This document shows, piece by piece, positions 25,759 to 33,911 of a stretch of 64,000 nucleotides of DNA. Under the pieces are notes generated by a model. It saw only the letters and a program-made list of their open reading frames with translations. It was not told the origin of the DNA and did not search any database. The position numbers and the translations under genes are program-made. The number at the start of each line of letters is the position of its first letter. Positions within the stretch are counted from its first letter, which is position 1. This stretch comes from Paenibacillus sp. HB172176. Its GTDB lineage: Bacteria; Bacillota; Bacilli; Paenibacillales; Paenibacillaceae. The stretch is from NCBI RefSeq assembly GCF_011947265.1, contig NZ_JAATHD010000024.1, positions 1 to 64,000 on the forward strand. The letters run 5' to 3'.

Positions 25759-26703
25759 ATGAAGGCTCAAGATATCGTGACGGTGGCGGCAATTAACTTC
25801 CAGGCGAGATGGGGAGAGAAGGAAAGCAATCTGCAGCGCATGGCAGGCTATGTGAAGTCGGCTGCCAACCAAGGTGCGGACATTATTCTGTTTCCGGAGA
25901 TGGCTTTGACCGGCTACAATGTGAAGGACATGACGCCGACCATGCAGCGCGACAATGCAGAGACCGTGCCTGGCGCATCGACGCTTATGTTGGCCGAGCT
26001 TACCAAGGAGTACGGCGTTTATGTCGTGCTCGGCATGCCGGAGCGCGATCCCGAGCATCATGATGTCATCTATAATTCGGCTGCGGTTATCGGACCCGAG
26101 GGCGTAATAGGAGCCTATCGCAAAATTCATCCGGCGGCGCAGGAATCGCTGTGGGCGACCAAAGGCAGCGAGCCGATGATGTTCGATACGCCTTGGGGGC
26201 CGGTCGGCGTGGGCATCTGCTATGATTCCTACTGCTTCCCCGAGTTGGTCCGTTATTATACGGCGCTGGGATCAAGGCTTTATCTGAATCCCACGGCGCT
26301 GCACAATGTGGAGAATTGGCAGGACTTCTACTATTCTACGCTGAAATCCCGCAGCCTGGAGAATGGAACCTTCGTGGCCAGCTCGAATCTGGTCGGACAG
26401 GATCTGGACGCCTATTTCCCCGGCGCGAGCATGATTGTCGGGCCTTCGAACAAGTTCGGCTCGGAATTCAAGGGCGAGCCCGTCGAGAACAAGGAAGCGA
26501 TCGTCATGGCGACACTGGATCTGTCGCAATCCGGCGGACTGCTGAACACGATGTTCCAGGACAATCCCTTGACCGGCGTGCCCGATTGGAGACCGGACAT
26601 CTATGCGAGGCTGCTTGGCGACCTGACGGAGAAGGGCAAGTGGTCCGTCAGCTCGGAGAACAAGGTTCTGGAAGCCGCGCTCAAGAAGCCGACTGCGGTA
26701 TAA
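25759..26703 (+). CDS. Carbon-nitrogen hydrolase (nitrilase superfamily)
   Basis: This 314-residue protein has the Glu-Lys-Cys triad of the nitrilase superfamily: Glu in LFPEMALTGY, Lys in AYRKIHP and Cys in GVGICYDSYCFPE. No Gln-dependent domain is fused, so it is an amidase or N-carbamoyl hydrolase type enzyme. ATG 25759 has GAAGGG 11 bases upstream; ATG 25750 is too close to it. It follows the importer operon after a 600-bp repeat spacer and ends in its own terminator, so it is a separate transcript. It plausibly serves the same amide catabolism. Confidence 0.88.
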   Translation: MKAQDIVTVAAINFQARWGEKESNLQRMAGYVKSAANQGADIILFPEMALTGYNVKDMTPTMQRDNAETVPGASTLMLAELTKEYGVYVVLGMPERDPEHHDVIYNSAAVIGPEGVIGAYRKIHPAAQESLWATKGSEPMMFDTPWGPVGVGICYDSYCFPELVRYYTALGSRLYLNPTALHNVENWQDFYYSTLKSRSLENGTFVASSNLVGQDLDAYFPGASMIVGPSNKFGSEFKGEPVENKEAIVMATLDLSQSGGLLNTMFQDNPLTGVPDWRPDIYARLLGDLTEKGKWSVSSENKVLEAALKKPTAV

Positions 26704-26714
26704 TCGGCGTCGGC

Positions 26715-26763
26715 AAAAGCCTCCCCCTAAAGCCTGCAAGCAGGTTTTCAGGGGGAGGCTTTT
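26715..26763 (+). terminator. Intrinsic terminator after the carbon-nitrogen hydrolase
   Basis: A stem of AAAAGCCTCCCCCT with AGGGGGAGGCTTTT, then GTTTTCTT. It is very GC-rich and can act in both directions, also serving the convergent MFS gene. Confidence 0.9.
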
Positions 26764-26822
26764 GTTTTCTTCACTTAGAGCAGCCGCTTCCGTTGGAACA
26801 ACTGCATTCGGGTCGTGATTCT

Positions 26823-28229
26823 CTACGTGGCTTCGCCCGCCGCCAGAGGCTGGAGCGCAGCCCTTCTGCCGCGCACGATCACAACGCTGATCAGGCTGAC
26901 CAGAATCATGGCCGCTCCGGCGAACAGCGCGGGAACGACATGATCGCCGAAATCGGACGCGGATTGAACTGCCGCGCCGGATTGGAATACAAGTCCGCCG
27001 ATGGCGATGCCGAAAACGCCGCCGAGCTCGCGCATCGCATTGCTCATGCCGCTTGCTTCACCCTCCGCTTCCTCGGGAACCGAGGAGAGGATGCCGTGGG
27101 AGATCGGCGTGAAGCTGAGGCCCATGCCCGCTCCGGCCATCATCATGAACGGCAGCATGTAGAGGAACGGGAAGTCGACGCCTTGCGAGATGATGAGGAA
27201 GCCAAAGCCTAGCAGTGCGATTCCTTGCAGCGCGAGGCCTGTGGTAAGCACGACGCGGGTGCCGAATTTGCCGACAGCGAGGCCCGCGAGCGGCGCGGCA
27301 ATCATCGTGCAGCCGGTCCAGGCCATCTCGCGAATGCCGGCCTCCAGCGCGGAATAGCCTTGCGCCTGCTGCAGGAACAGGGTGAGCAGGAAGATCGCGC
27401 AGAAGATGCCGGCATTCATCCAGAAGCCTGCAATGACCAAGCTGGAGTATTTCGAGCTGCGGAAGAGCTCGAAGCGGATGAAAGGCTGCTTGCGGTTCCT
27501 CTCCCATAGATAGAACAGGCCAAGCAGGAGGGCGCCGCCGATGAGCAGCGACAGTACGGTGGCGGAGCCCCAGCCGTCTTCATTGCCGCGCTCCAGTCCG
27601 AAGACGATGCCGAACAGTCCGGCTCCGAGCAGCGCTATGCCGAGCGGATCGATTGGACGCTTCTCGCCGCGAGCCTCCGGCAGCCATCTCAGGCCAAGAA
27701 GGAAGGCGAGAACGCCAACGGGAACATTCACCCAGAAGATCAACTGCCATGCGGCGCCGTTCACGATAAGGCCGCCGACAAGGGGGCCGATGGACAGGCC
27801 CAGACCGGAGATGCCGGACCAGATGCCGAGCGCGGCAGCACGTTTGTCCGCAGGGAAGGCTGAATTCACAAGCGTCAAGCTAAGCGGTACGATGGCTGCT
27901 CCGCCGACGCCTTGCAGGGCGCGGGAGAGAATGAGCTGAATGGAGCTTTCGCTCATACCCGATATAGCGGAGCCGATCGTGAAGATCGCGATGCCGAACA
28001 AGAACATGCGCTTGCGCCCGAATCGCTCCCCGAGCACGCTGAACGGGATGAGCAGCACGGAGAAGGCGAGCGTGTACGCATTCATGAACCATTCCAGATC
28101 CGACATGCTGGCGTGGAACGATTCCTGAATGGAGGGCAGAGCGACGCCGAGCACAAGATTGTCGAGCATGGCCATGAACAAGGCAACGCAGGTGACGACG
28201 AGAATTTTGACGCGTGTTGCAGTAAACAT
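26823..28229 (-). CDS. MFS drug efflux transporter (DHA2, EmrB/QacA type)
   Basis: A 468-residue protein with about 14 membrane helices. Motif A of the major facilitator superfamily is ERFGRKRMFLFG, and motif C is SGLGLSIGPLVGGLI, the antiporter signature; together with length they indicate a DHA2 proton-driven drug exporter. ATG 28229 starts the family-like MFTATRVKILVV. It lies downstream of a TetR gene on the same strand, with two TetR-type operators upstream (28258-28279 and 28461-28482). Substrates are unknown. Confidence 0.9.
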   Translation of the reverse strand: MFTATRVKILVVTCVALFMAMLDNLVLGVALPSIQESFHASMSDLEWFMNAYTLAFSVLLIPFSVLGERFGRKRMFLFGIAIFTIGSAISGMSESSIQLILSRALQGVGGAAIVPLSLTLVNSAFPADKRAAALGIWSGISGLGLSIGPLVGGLIVNGAAWQLIFWVNVPVGVLAFLLGLRWLPEARGEKRPIDPLGIALLGAGLFGIVFGLERGNEDGWGSATVLSLLIGGALLLGLFYLWERNRKQPFIRFELFRSSKYSSLVIAGFWMNAGIFCAIFLLTLFLQQAQGYSALEAGIREMAWTGCTMIAAPLAGLAVGKFGTRVVLTTGLALQGIALLGFGFLIISQGVDFPFLYMLPFMMMAGAGMGLSFTPISHGILSSVPEEAEGEASGMSNAMRELGGVFGIAIGGLVFQSGAAVQSASDFGDHVVPALFAGAAMILVSLISVVIVRGRRAALQPLAAGEAT

Positions 28230-28257
28230 AGGAAGGAACACTCCTTTATCCAATTTA

Positions 28258-28279
28258 TTATTTATTGATAAATAAATGA
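28258..28279. promoter_or_regulatory. TetR operator A, upstream of the MFS gene
   Basis: ATTTATT-GATA-AATAAAT, a perfect 7-bp inverted repeat, lies about 30 bp before the transporter start. Nearly identical sites occur at 28461 and 29119. Confidence 0.75.
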
Positions 28280-28460
28280 GAGGTAAAAAATATAGACTCA
28301 TTTACTTATTGTTGTTCGTTGCAGTTCGCAACAAGCGACCGAGTTACCGTTTTCTGCTTGATATACAGGAATTTTTCCAGCATAATTCATGCGTTATCGA
28401 GAAATTTGAGTGAATACGAGAGATGTAAGGGACGAAATCCAGCTTATGCGCTATTTCATT

Positions 28461-28482
28461 TTATTTATTGATAAATAAATAA
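28461..28482. promoter_or_regulatory. TetR operator B, far upstream of the MFS gene
   Basis: TTATTTATT-GATA-AATAAATAA is a perfect 9-bp inverted repeat located about 230 bp upstream of the MFS start and 93 bp downstream of the tetR stop. The 346-bp spacer 28230-28575 holds operators A and B and no gene. Confidence 0.75.
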
Positions 28483-28575
28483 CTCCACTAAGAAAAAGCA
28501 ACACAATCAAACGTATGCGCTGCTTCTTAATGAAATGTGCCGCTTCAAAATGGAACCGTACACGAGCGAATAACC

Positions 28576-29097
28576 TTAATCCCTCCATTGGCAGAGATGA
28601 GGCAGATTGAGTGTCTCCGACATGGCGATCAGCAAGCCCTGGCTGATGAAGTTGCTGGCCATATCGTCGGCGTCTTCGATGCCCGCCTGCTCGAACCGAG
28701 CCTTAACCCGCTTGTAGATCATATCGAACTCATTGTGCGCGTATTCCCTAACCTCCGCTTCCGGAGTCGTATAAGCCATCATCACCAGCAAAATTTCATC
28801 GCGGCGGCTCTCCAGCAGATCAATAAAAGCTCTTCCCAAAGCTTCCTTCAGCATGTCGGGAGGCGCTTCGACGGCGGCGAAGGCTTCAATAATGCTCCTG
28901 GATGCTCTCTCCAGCACAGCGAGATAAAGCGACAGCTTCGTCCGGAAGAAATGGAACACATAGGGCTGTGTAACGCCGACTGCTTCCGCTACTTTCGCCG
29001 TTGTGGTCTTATAGTAGCCATTCTCGGCAAACAGCGAGGCTGCGGCATCGAGTATTTGTTCTTTACGATTAAGGCTGGCTTCGTCTTTGGGTGTCAT
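28576..29097 (-). CDS. TetR family repressor of the MFS pump
   Basis: A 173-residue TetR-type repressor. The N-terminal helix-turn-helix reads NRKEQILDAAASLFAENGYYKTTTAKVAEAVGVTQPYVFHFFRTK. The C-terminal ligand domain is variable, as usual. A copy of the 9-4-9 operator lies 22 bp before its start, so it should repress itself and, through two more copies, the MFS gene downstream. The inducer is unknown. Confidence 0.9.
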   Translation of the reverse strand: MTPKDEASLNRKEQILDAAASLFAENGYYKTTTAKVAEAVGVTQPYVFHFFRTKLSLYLAVLERASRSIIEAFAAVEAPPDMLKEALGRAFIDLLESRRDEILLVMMAYTTPEAEVREYAHNEFDMIYKRVKARFEQAGIEDADDMASNFISQGLLIAMSETLNLPHLCQWRD

Positions 29098-29118
29098 AGC
29101 GGCAGAGCTCCTTAAGCA

Positions 29119-29140
29119 TTATTTATTGACTAATAAATAA
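29119..29140. promoter_or_regulatory. TetR operator C, upstream of tetR
   Basis: TTATTTATT-GACT-AATAAATAA, the same arms as operator B with a changed centre, sits just upstream of the tetR start codon (autoregulation). Confidence 0.75.
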
Positions 29141-29276
29141 ATAACATAATCGGCTTGCCTTTGTCAATCATCAATTTGAAACGAAGTGAGTGAATTCATT
29201 TGTGATTTGCATTATTTTCCGCTAGTATAGTTGAAAATAGACAAATTCCGCCATGGTGTGGGTGAGGAGGAATCAG

Positions 29277-31112
29277 ATGGAACTTGGAGACGGATCGTTG
29301 GGAAGCCTCATACTGGTTGTCGCAATATCATTCATTATTCCTATCCTGTTGTATCAGCTTCGGCTGCGCGTTATTCCTGTCGTGGTGGCGGAAATCATCG
29401 CAGGACTCATTATCGGCAAGAGCGGGTTCAACCTCGTCGGCAACGATCCTTGGGTGGAGCTGCTTTCTTTGCTTGGTTTCATCTATTTGATGTTTTTGAG
29501 CGGTTTGGAGATTGATTTCAGTTCCTTTGCGAAGCAACCGAAATCATCCACAAAGCTGATTAAGCCGCTATCGACGTCGATTATTATTTTTGCAGGAGTT
29601 CTGGTGATTTCCGGTGTGCTTGCGTGGACGCTTGTCATCATGGGCCTGGTCGATCGCGTATTCTTAACGACGCTGATTATTAGCACCATATCGCTCGGCG
29701 TTGTCGTTCCGGTGCTCAAGGAGAGGAAGATGCTCAGCACGAGTCTCGGTCAGACGCTGCTGCTCGTCACGGTGCTTGCCGATTTCTTCACGATGCTGCT
29801 GCTGGCGTTCTATGTGAGCATTCTCTCCGAAAATCTGTCTCAGCTCATGTATCTGCTGCTGTTCTTCTGCCTGGTTATCCTGATTTATCTGTTCGTGCGC
29901 AAGTTCGCGAAGGGCAAGGTGTTCCAGGTGCTGGGAGAAAGCTCGATACAGTTCGGCACGAGAGCGATTTTCACCTTGATCATGGTTATTGTTTTCCTGT
30001 CGGAATCCTTGGGCGTAGAAAATATTCTTGGAGCCTTCCTCGCGGGAATCATCGTGTCTCTGCTGCGTCCGAAGAAAGAGTTTATTCATCAGCTCGAGTC
30101 CTTCGGCTACGGCTTTCTTATTCCGATTTTCTTCGTGATGGTCGGCGCGAAGCTCGAACTGCGTTATTTGTTCGAGGATACGAAAGTGCTTCTGGCGATT
30201 CCTCTGCTGCTGGTGATGATGTTCCTCGCGAAGATCATTCCAATGCTTATCCTGAAAAAATGGTTCAGCTGGCGCGAAGTGATCAGCTCCAGCATTCTGC
30301 TCTCATCCAAGCTGAGTCTGGTGATCGCCGCCGCCACGCTTGCGCTTGATTTGGGCATTATCGGCGAGTCGTTCCACGGCGCTTTGATTTTGGTCGCGAT
30401 ACTGAGCTGCTTGCTCTTTCCGGTGCTGTTCAACAAGCTCTCGCCGAAGCCGAAGGAGAAGAAACGCATTATCTCCATTATCGGGTTGAATCACGTTACG
30501 ATTCCGGTCGCGCAGGATTTGGCGAACGAGGATATCTATGATATTCGAGTATATACGGCATCTAGCCCGGAGGATAACCCGATTAATGCGAATCAGCGGA
30601 TTCCGCAGTTCGCCTATCAGGTCGCGGAGCTGACAGAAGCGATTTTGAGGCAGAACGGAGCTTTCGAGGCGGATTGCATTGTTATCGCGACAATGGATGA
30701 TGAGTTCAACATTCGTCTGGCCAAGAAGGTGAGCGCCGAATCGGACAAGCGGCTGCTCGTTCGAATTGAAGGGGCCGGCTTGCAGGGAGAGCTCGCGAAT
30801 GAATCGTTCGAGGTGTTCTCGACCTTGTACGCCGCGCGCACCGTGCTTCGCGCCTTGATCGACAGCCCGGGAGCGCTGAAGCTCCTGTCCGAGGACGAAG
30901 GCACAATCTTCGAGGTGAAGGTGCAGCGTCTGCCTTATTCGTCAACGGTGCTTCGTCAGCTGCCGGGGCTGGAGAATCTGCTTATTCTGCGGATTTATCG
31001 CGGACAAGCCTTTATTATCCCGCATGGCAATACGGAAATCCGCGTTGGCGATGGTTTGCTCGTCAGCGGGACCGCCGCCAGCGTCGAAGCGTTCCGCAAG
31101 CATGTGACTTGA
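29277..31112 (+). CDS. CPA2 cation:proton antiporter with TrkA-type regulatory domains
   Basis: This 611-residue protein has about 12 membrane helices in the first 390 residues (Na+/H+ exchanger fold of the KefB/CPA2 group). A cytoplasmic TrkA-N-like region (IISIIGLNHVTIPVAQDLANE) and a C-terminal TrkA-C domain (FEVKVQRLPYSSTVLRQLPG...VGDGLLVSGTAASV) follow. It probably exchanges K+ or Na+ for H+. The TrkA-N Gly motif is degenerate (IIGLNHVTI), so nucleotide binding is doubtful. ATG 29277 follows GAGGAGG (29264-29270). Transcribed away from tetR. Confidence 0.88.
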   Translation: MELGDGSLGSLILVVAISFIIPILLYQLRLRVIPVVVAEIIAGLIIGKSGFNLVGNDPWVELLSLLGFIYLMFLSGLEIDFSSFAKQPKSSTKLIKPLSTSIIIFAGVLVISGVLAWTLVIMGLVDRVFLTTLIISTISLGVVVPVLKERKMLSTSLGQTLLLVTVLADFFTMLLLAFYVSILSENLSQLMYLLLFFCLVILIYLFVRKFAKGKVFQVLGESSIQFGTRAIFTLIMVIVFLSESLGVENILGAFLAGIIVSLLRPKKEFIHQLESFGYGFLIPIFFVMVGAKLELRYLFEDTKVLLAIPLLLVMMFLAKIIPMLILKKWFSWREVISSSILLSSKLSLVIAAATLALDLGIIGESFHGALILVAILSCLLFPVLFNKLSPKPKEKKRIISIIGLNHVTIPVAQDLANEDIYDIRVYTASSPEDNPINANQRIPQFAYQVAELTEAILRQNGAFEADCIVIATMDDEFNIRLAKKVSAESDKRLLVRIEGAGLQGELANESFEVFSTLYAARTVLRALIDSPGALKLLSEDEGTIFEVKVQRLPYSSTVLRQLPGLENLLILRIYRGQAFIIPHGNTEIRVGDGLLVSGTAASVEAFRKHVT

Positions 31113-31180
31113 CGGATCTAAGAACCTTGGCTCCAACTGTATCGGGATACGGAGAGTGAATAGGTTGGGAGCAACAGCAG

Positions 31181-31218
31181 AAAGCGCCGCATGTTCAATG
31201 ATGAACATGCGGCGCTTT
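31181..31218. terminator. Strong hairpin after the antiporter gene
   Basis: A perfect 17-bp stem (AAAGCGCCGCATGTTCA and its complement) with an ATGA loop. The T tract is short (TTTGTTAGTAGTT). It works as a terminator or as a barrier between the antiporter and the repeat array. Confidence 0.75.
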
Positions 31219-31238
31219 GTTAGTAGTTGGAGTTGCAG

Positions 31239-31833
31239 TACGAGTGCGAACGCCTGCAAGTCGAATAAATCGATTTGTAGAGCAGTCAGAACGTGTGCGG
31301 ACGCCTGCAAGTCGAATAAATCGACTTGGAAAGCAGCCAGAGCGTGTGCGGACGCCTGCAAGTCGAATAAATCGACTTGGAGAGCAGTCAGAGCGTGTGC
31401 GGACGCCTGCAAGTCGAATAAATCGACTTGGAGAGCAGTCAGAACGTGTGCGAACGCCTGCAAGTCGAATAAATCGACTTGTAGAGCAGTCAGAGCGTGT
31501 GCGGACGCCTGCAAGTCGAATAAATCGACTTGTAGAGCAGTTAGAATGTGTGCGAACGCCTGCAAGTCGAATAAATCGACTTGTAGAGCAGTTAGAGCGT
31601 GTACGTACGTCTGCAAGTCGAATAAATCGACTTGGAGAGCAGTTAGAGCATGTGCGGACGCCTGCAAGTCGAATAAATCGACTTGTAGAGCAGTCAGAAC
31701 GTGTGCGGACGCCTGCAAGTCGAATAAATCGACTTGTAGAGCAGTCAGAGCGTGTACGTACGTCTGCAAGTCGAATCGACTTGGAAAGCAGCCAGAGCGT
31801 GTGCGAACGCCTGCAAGTCGAAAAATCCGTCTT
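31239..31833. repeat. 51-bp tandem repeat array (about 12 units)
   Basis: About 12 head-to-tail units of 51 bp. Each contains GCGGACGCCTGCAAGTCGA followed by ATAAATCGACTTG, then AGAGCAGTCAGAGCGTGT. Every complete unit has an inverted repeat AAGTCGA-ATAAA-TCGACTT that can form a 7-bp hairpin. The 11th unit is short by four bases in the loop and the last is degenerate. Because 51 is a multiple of three, long ORFs run through the array in three frames on both strands (17-residue periods), but none has a ribosome site or a convincing protein. Confidence 0.9.
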
Positions 31834-31882
31834 AAGTCATATGCGAAATCGTTGGTTGGCGGGCTTAATTGTGCTCAAATCC

Positions 31883-32206
31883 TCACCCCCGCCTTGTCCC
31901 GTCAAACCACCTCACAGCACCTTCTCCAGAAACCTCGCCGCCCTCCCGCTCGCTCTGCGGTGCGGAGAAGAACTGCTCGGGCTCCGTCTTTTCCACTAAC
32001 TGACCATCATCCATAAAGTAAATCGTATCCGCCGTATTCCGTGCGAACTTCATCTCATGCCTCACGATAAGCATCGTCATGCCAGAGCATGCCAGTCCTT
32101 GAATGACGGTCAACACCGCCTTCACCATCCCGGGATCAAGCGCCGATGTAGGTTTGTCAAACAGCATAATATCCGGCTCCATCTCCAGGCTGCGCGCGAT
32201 GGCCAC
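31883..32206 (-). pseudogene. Remnant of an amino-acid ABC transporter ATPase (GlnQ-like)
   Basis: Only the C-terminal part of a polar-amino-acid ATPase remains, from RVAIARSLEMEPD to the end. Walker A and the signature motif are missing. Walker B reads IMLFDKPTSALDP, with Lys in place of the catalytic Glu, and the switch His is in IVRHEMKFAR. The gene is dead as an ATPase. It is fused by a deletion to the permease remnant upstream. Confidence 0.88.
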
Positions 32207-32612
32207 TCGCCGCTTCGCGCTGGCCCCGGTCCACGGCCATGATGCCGCCCCGTATCGTCTCCGACAGATAGGCTGCAGAGTTAAGGCCGAATGCCAGCCC
32301 GGCGGCCATCAGCGGCGAGATATACCGGAACAGCTGCGGCGTGGCGTGGTAGATGAGGAAGAGCTGCAGCAGAAGCGGCGTGCCGCGGAAGATAGACGTA
32401 TAGACGGTAGCGAACCATTCGAGCGGCCTCATGCCCGATATTTTGAATAGAGACAGAACGGTCCCCCACACGAACCCGAACAAGGCGGAGACAAGCGTGA
32501 ACAGCAGCGTCACATAAACGCCCTTCAGCAAGTAGGGGACGTACCCTTTCAGAATGCTGAAGTCCAAATTCAACCAATCCTGTCCGTATCCCCCTCGTCC
32601 GTTGCGAACCAA
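32157..32612 (-). pseudogene. Remnant of an amino-acid ABC transporter permease
   Basis: The N-terminal ~135 residues of a HisM/GlnP-type permease are intact (YVPYLLKGVYVTLLFTLVSA, later TVYTSIFRGTPLLLQLFLIY). The sequence enters the EAA loop (VDRGQREAA) and then changes into the ATPase remnant in another frame. The missing piece is the permease C-terminus plus the ATPase N-terminus, so one deletion removed several hundred bases. The probable original start is TTG 32573, just after the binding-protein stop. Confidence 0.85.
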
Positions 32613-33444
32613 TTATCCGTAATTTCTTCAATCTGCCCGCTGTTCTTCATCTCTATAAGCGCTTGATCGAAGTCTGCTACAAGCTTGGAGCCCTTCGGGA
32701 AAGCAAGCGCATAGCCGTCGCCGGAGCTTTCGGCGGGCAGGAGGCTCATGACCAAATCCGGATTCGCCGACGTCATATCGACGGCAACCGCATCCTCGAC
32801 GATTGCGGCGTCTATGCGGCCCGCCTTCAGCTCCTGAATCAAATCGGGAATTCGATTGAGCGCTTTAATCTCGATATCCTTCAAGGGCTTGGCGAACTCG
32901 TCTTGCGTCGAACCGAGCTGAGTGCCGACCAGCTTTCCCCTCAAGTCATCAGTTGTTTCCATCCTGTCTTTGCTACTGGACATGATGGTGTTCCTGGCGA
33001 CATAATAGAGAGACGAGAAATCGACGCTTTGCTTCCGTTCATCGATTGCTGACATGGCGGACGTGACGAAGTCGACGCGTCCGGCTTGCAAAGCGGCAAT
33101 CAGACCGTTGAAATCCATGCTGGAGATTTCCAGCTTGTAGCCGAGCCGGGCGGTTATGGTCTTGGCCATGTCGATATCATGCCGACGATTTCGCCGCCAT
33201 TGTTGGCATCGACGTTCTCGTACGGCGCGTAATCGTGCGACGTGCCCATGTCCAGTATGCCTTTCGTCGGGATAATCGGCGACGAGAGCGGCGTATCTTC
33301 CGTTGATGCCGGCAGCATATGCTGGATCGCGGCTTGAGCGGCGGAGCGCCTAGTTCAGCTCTGGAGGAAGAAACCTCCGGCGATAACAGCAATAGCGAAG
33401 GAAATCAGCAGCAGATAGCTGTTTCGTAGAAGGATTTTGCGCAT
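32570..33444 (-). pseudogene. Amino-acid ABC transporter binding protein, with stop and frameshift
   Basis: A family 3 solute-binding protein is broken. The signal sequence (MRKILLRNSYLLLISFAIAV) starts at 33444 and is followed by an in-frame TAG near residue 30. The next part (GILDMGTSHDYAPYENVD...GGEIVG) is in the same frame, and near 33170 the frame shifts into IDMAKTITARLGYKLEISSMDF, which continues to 32570. The remaining body (DFVTSAMSAIDERKQSVDFS, FPKGSKLVADFDQALIEMK) is normal. The whole three-gene transporter 31883-33444 is decayed. Confidence 0.85.
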
Positions 33445-33554
33445 AGCAACCTCTTTCAGTTATCGTAAGGTATAGCATTTCTTGTTACTATATCCAGATG
33501 CATTGCGTATTACTAAAAACACAACACGAGATTCGATAGAAGGGAGGGATTGCT

Positions 33555-33911
33555 TTGTTTGAGCTGGAGCTACAGGAGCTATTGCCGTATCTGCTGTCCA
33601 TCAGTCTTTTCTGCACGGTAGCGTACGCTTATGCTTCGCATTTCAATACAACGGTTCAGACGAACTGGGAGCAGGAACCCGCAGCAGTCATAATCGCTGT
33701 GCTGCATCCGCAGTGGATCATCATGTCGACCGTCATTCAGCGCTGGCTGGTCCGACATGTGAAGCGGAAGGAGTCGCCGGACAGCGACGAAACAGATTGC
33801 AAAGCCTCGTTTGCCCATCGCATTACAAACAAACGAGGAGGCTCCTTATGCCTAACAATAGTACAATCTCACCTTCGTCCCATACACGTAAAACCAGAAA
33901 AAATCGTCTAG
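33555..33911 (+). CDS. Putative MifM-like arrest-peptide ORF upstream of yidC
   Basis: A 118-codon ORF begins with TTG 33555, six bases after a strong GGGAGGG site, and overlaps the first 64 bases of yidC. It has an N-terminal membrane segment (about 9-30, LLPYLLSISLFCTVAYAYASHF), a second hydrophobic stretch (about 42-66), then WLVRHVKRKESPDSDETD (64-81) with an acidic cluster at 76-81. From memory, B. subtilis MifM, which stalls ribosomes to control yidC2, has WIRKVFRMNSPVNDEED in the same place. The acidic codons end eight bases before the 5' arm of a hairpin that covers the yidC ribosome site. It could also be an ordinary small membrane protein; arrest function is inference. Confidence 0.7.
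   Translation: MFELELQELLPYLLSISLFCTVAYAYASHFNTTVQTNWEQEPAAVIIAVLHPQWIIMSTVIQRWLVRHVKRKESPDSDETDCKASFAHRITNKRGGSLCLTIVQSHLRPIHVKPEKIV
33805..33841 (+). promoter_or_regulatory. Stem-loop sequestering the yidC ribosome binding site
   Basis: CCTCGTTTG (33805-33813) pairs perfectly with CAAACGAGG (33830-33838); the loop is 16 nt. The 3' arm contains the first half of GAGGAGG (33835-33841), the Shine-Dalgarno of yidC (ATG 33848). A second pairing, AGCCTC with GAGGCT (33838-33843), would also hide it. A ribosome paused at about codon 80 of the upstream ORF would cover the 5' arm and free the site. Confidence 0.7.

Noticed and set aside
30942..31769. Long minus-strand ORF with a 17-residue repeat (LTALQVDLFDLQASAHA type) across the tandem array
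   Set aside because: It exists only because the unit is 51 bp; it overlaps the antiporter gene, has no ribosome site, and similar ORFs run in two + strand frames.
31220..31833. CRISPR array
   Set aside because: The units are contiguous tandem copies without unique spacers, and no cas gene is present.
31156..32016. Plus-strand repeat ORFs with CKSNKST or VRTPASRINR periods
   Set aside because: Same periodicity artefact; no start signal, no second family member, and they continue into a decayed transporter on the other strand.
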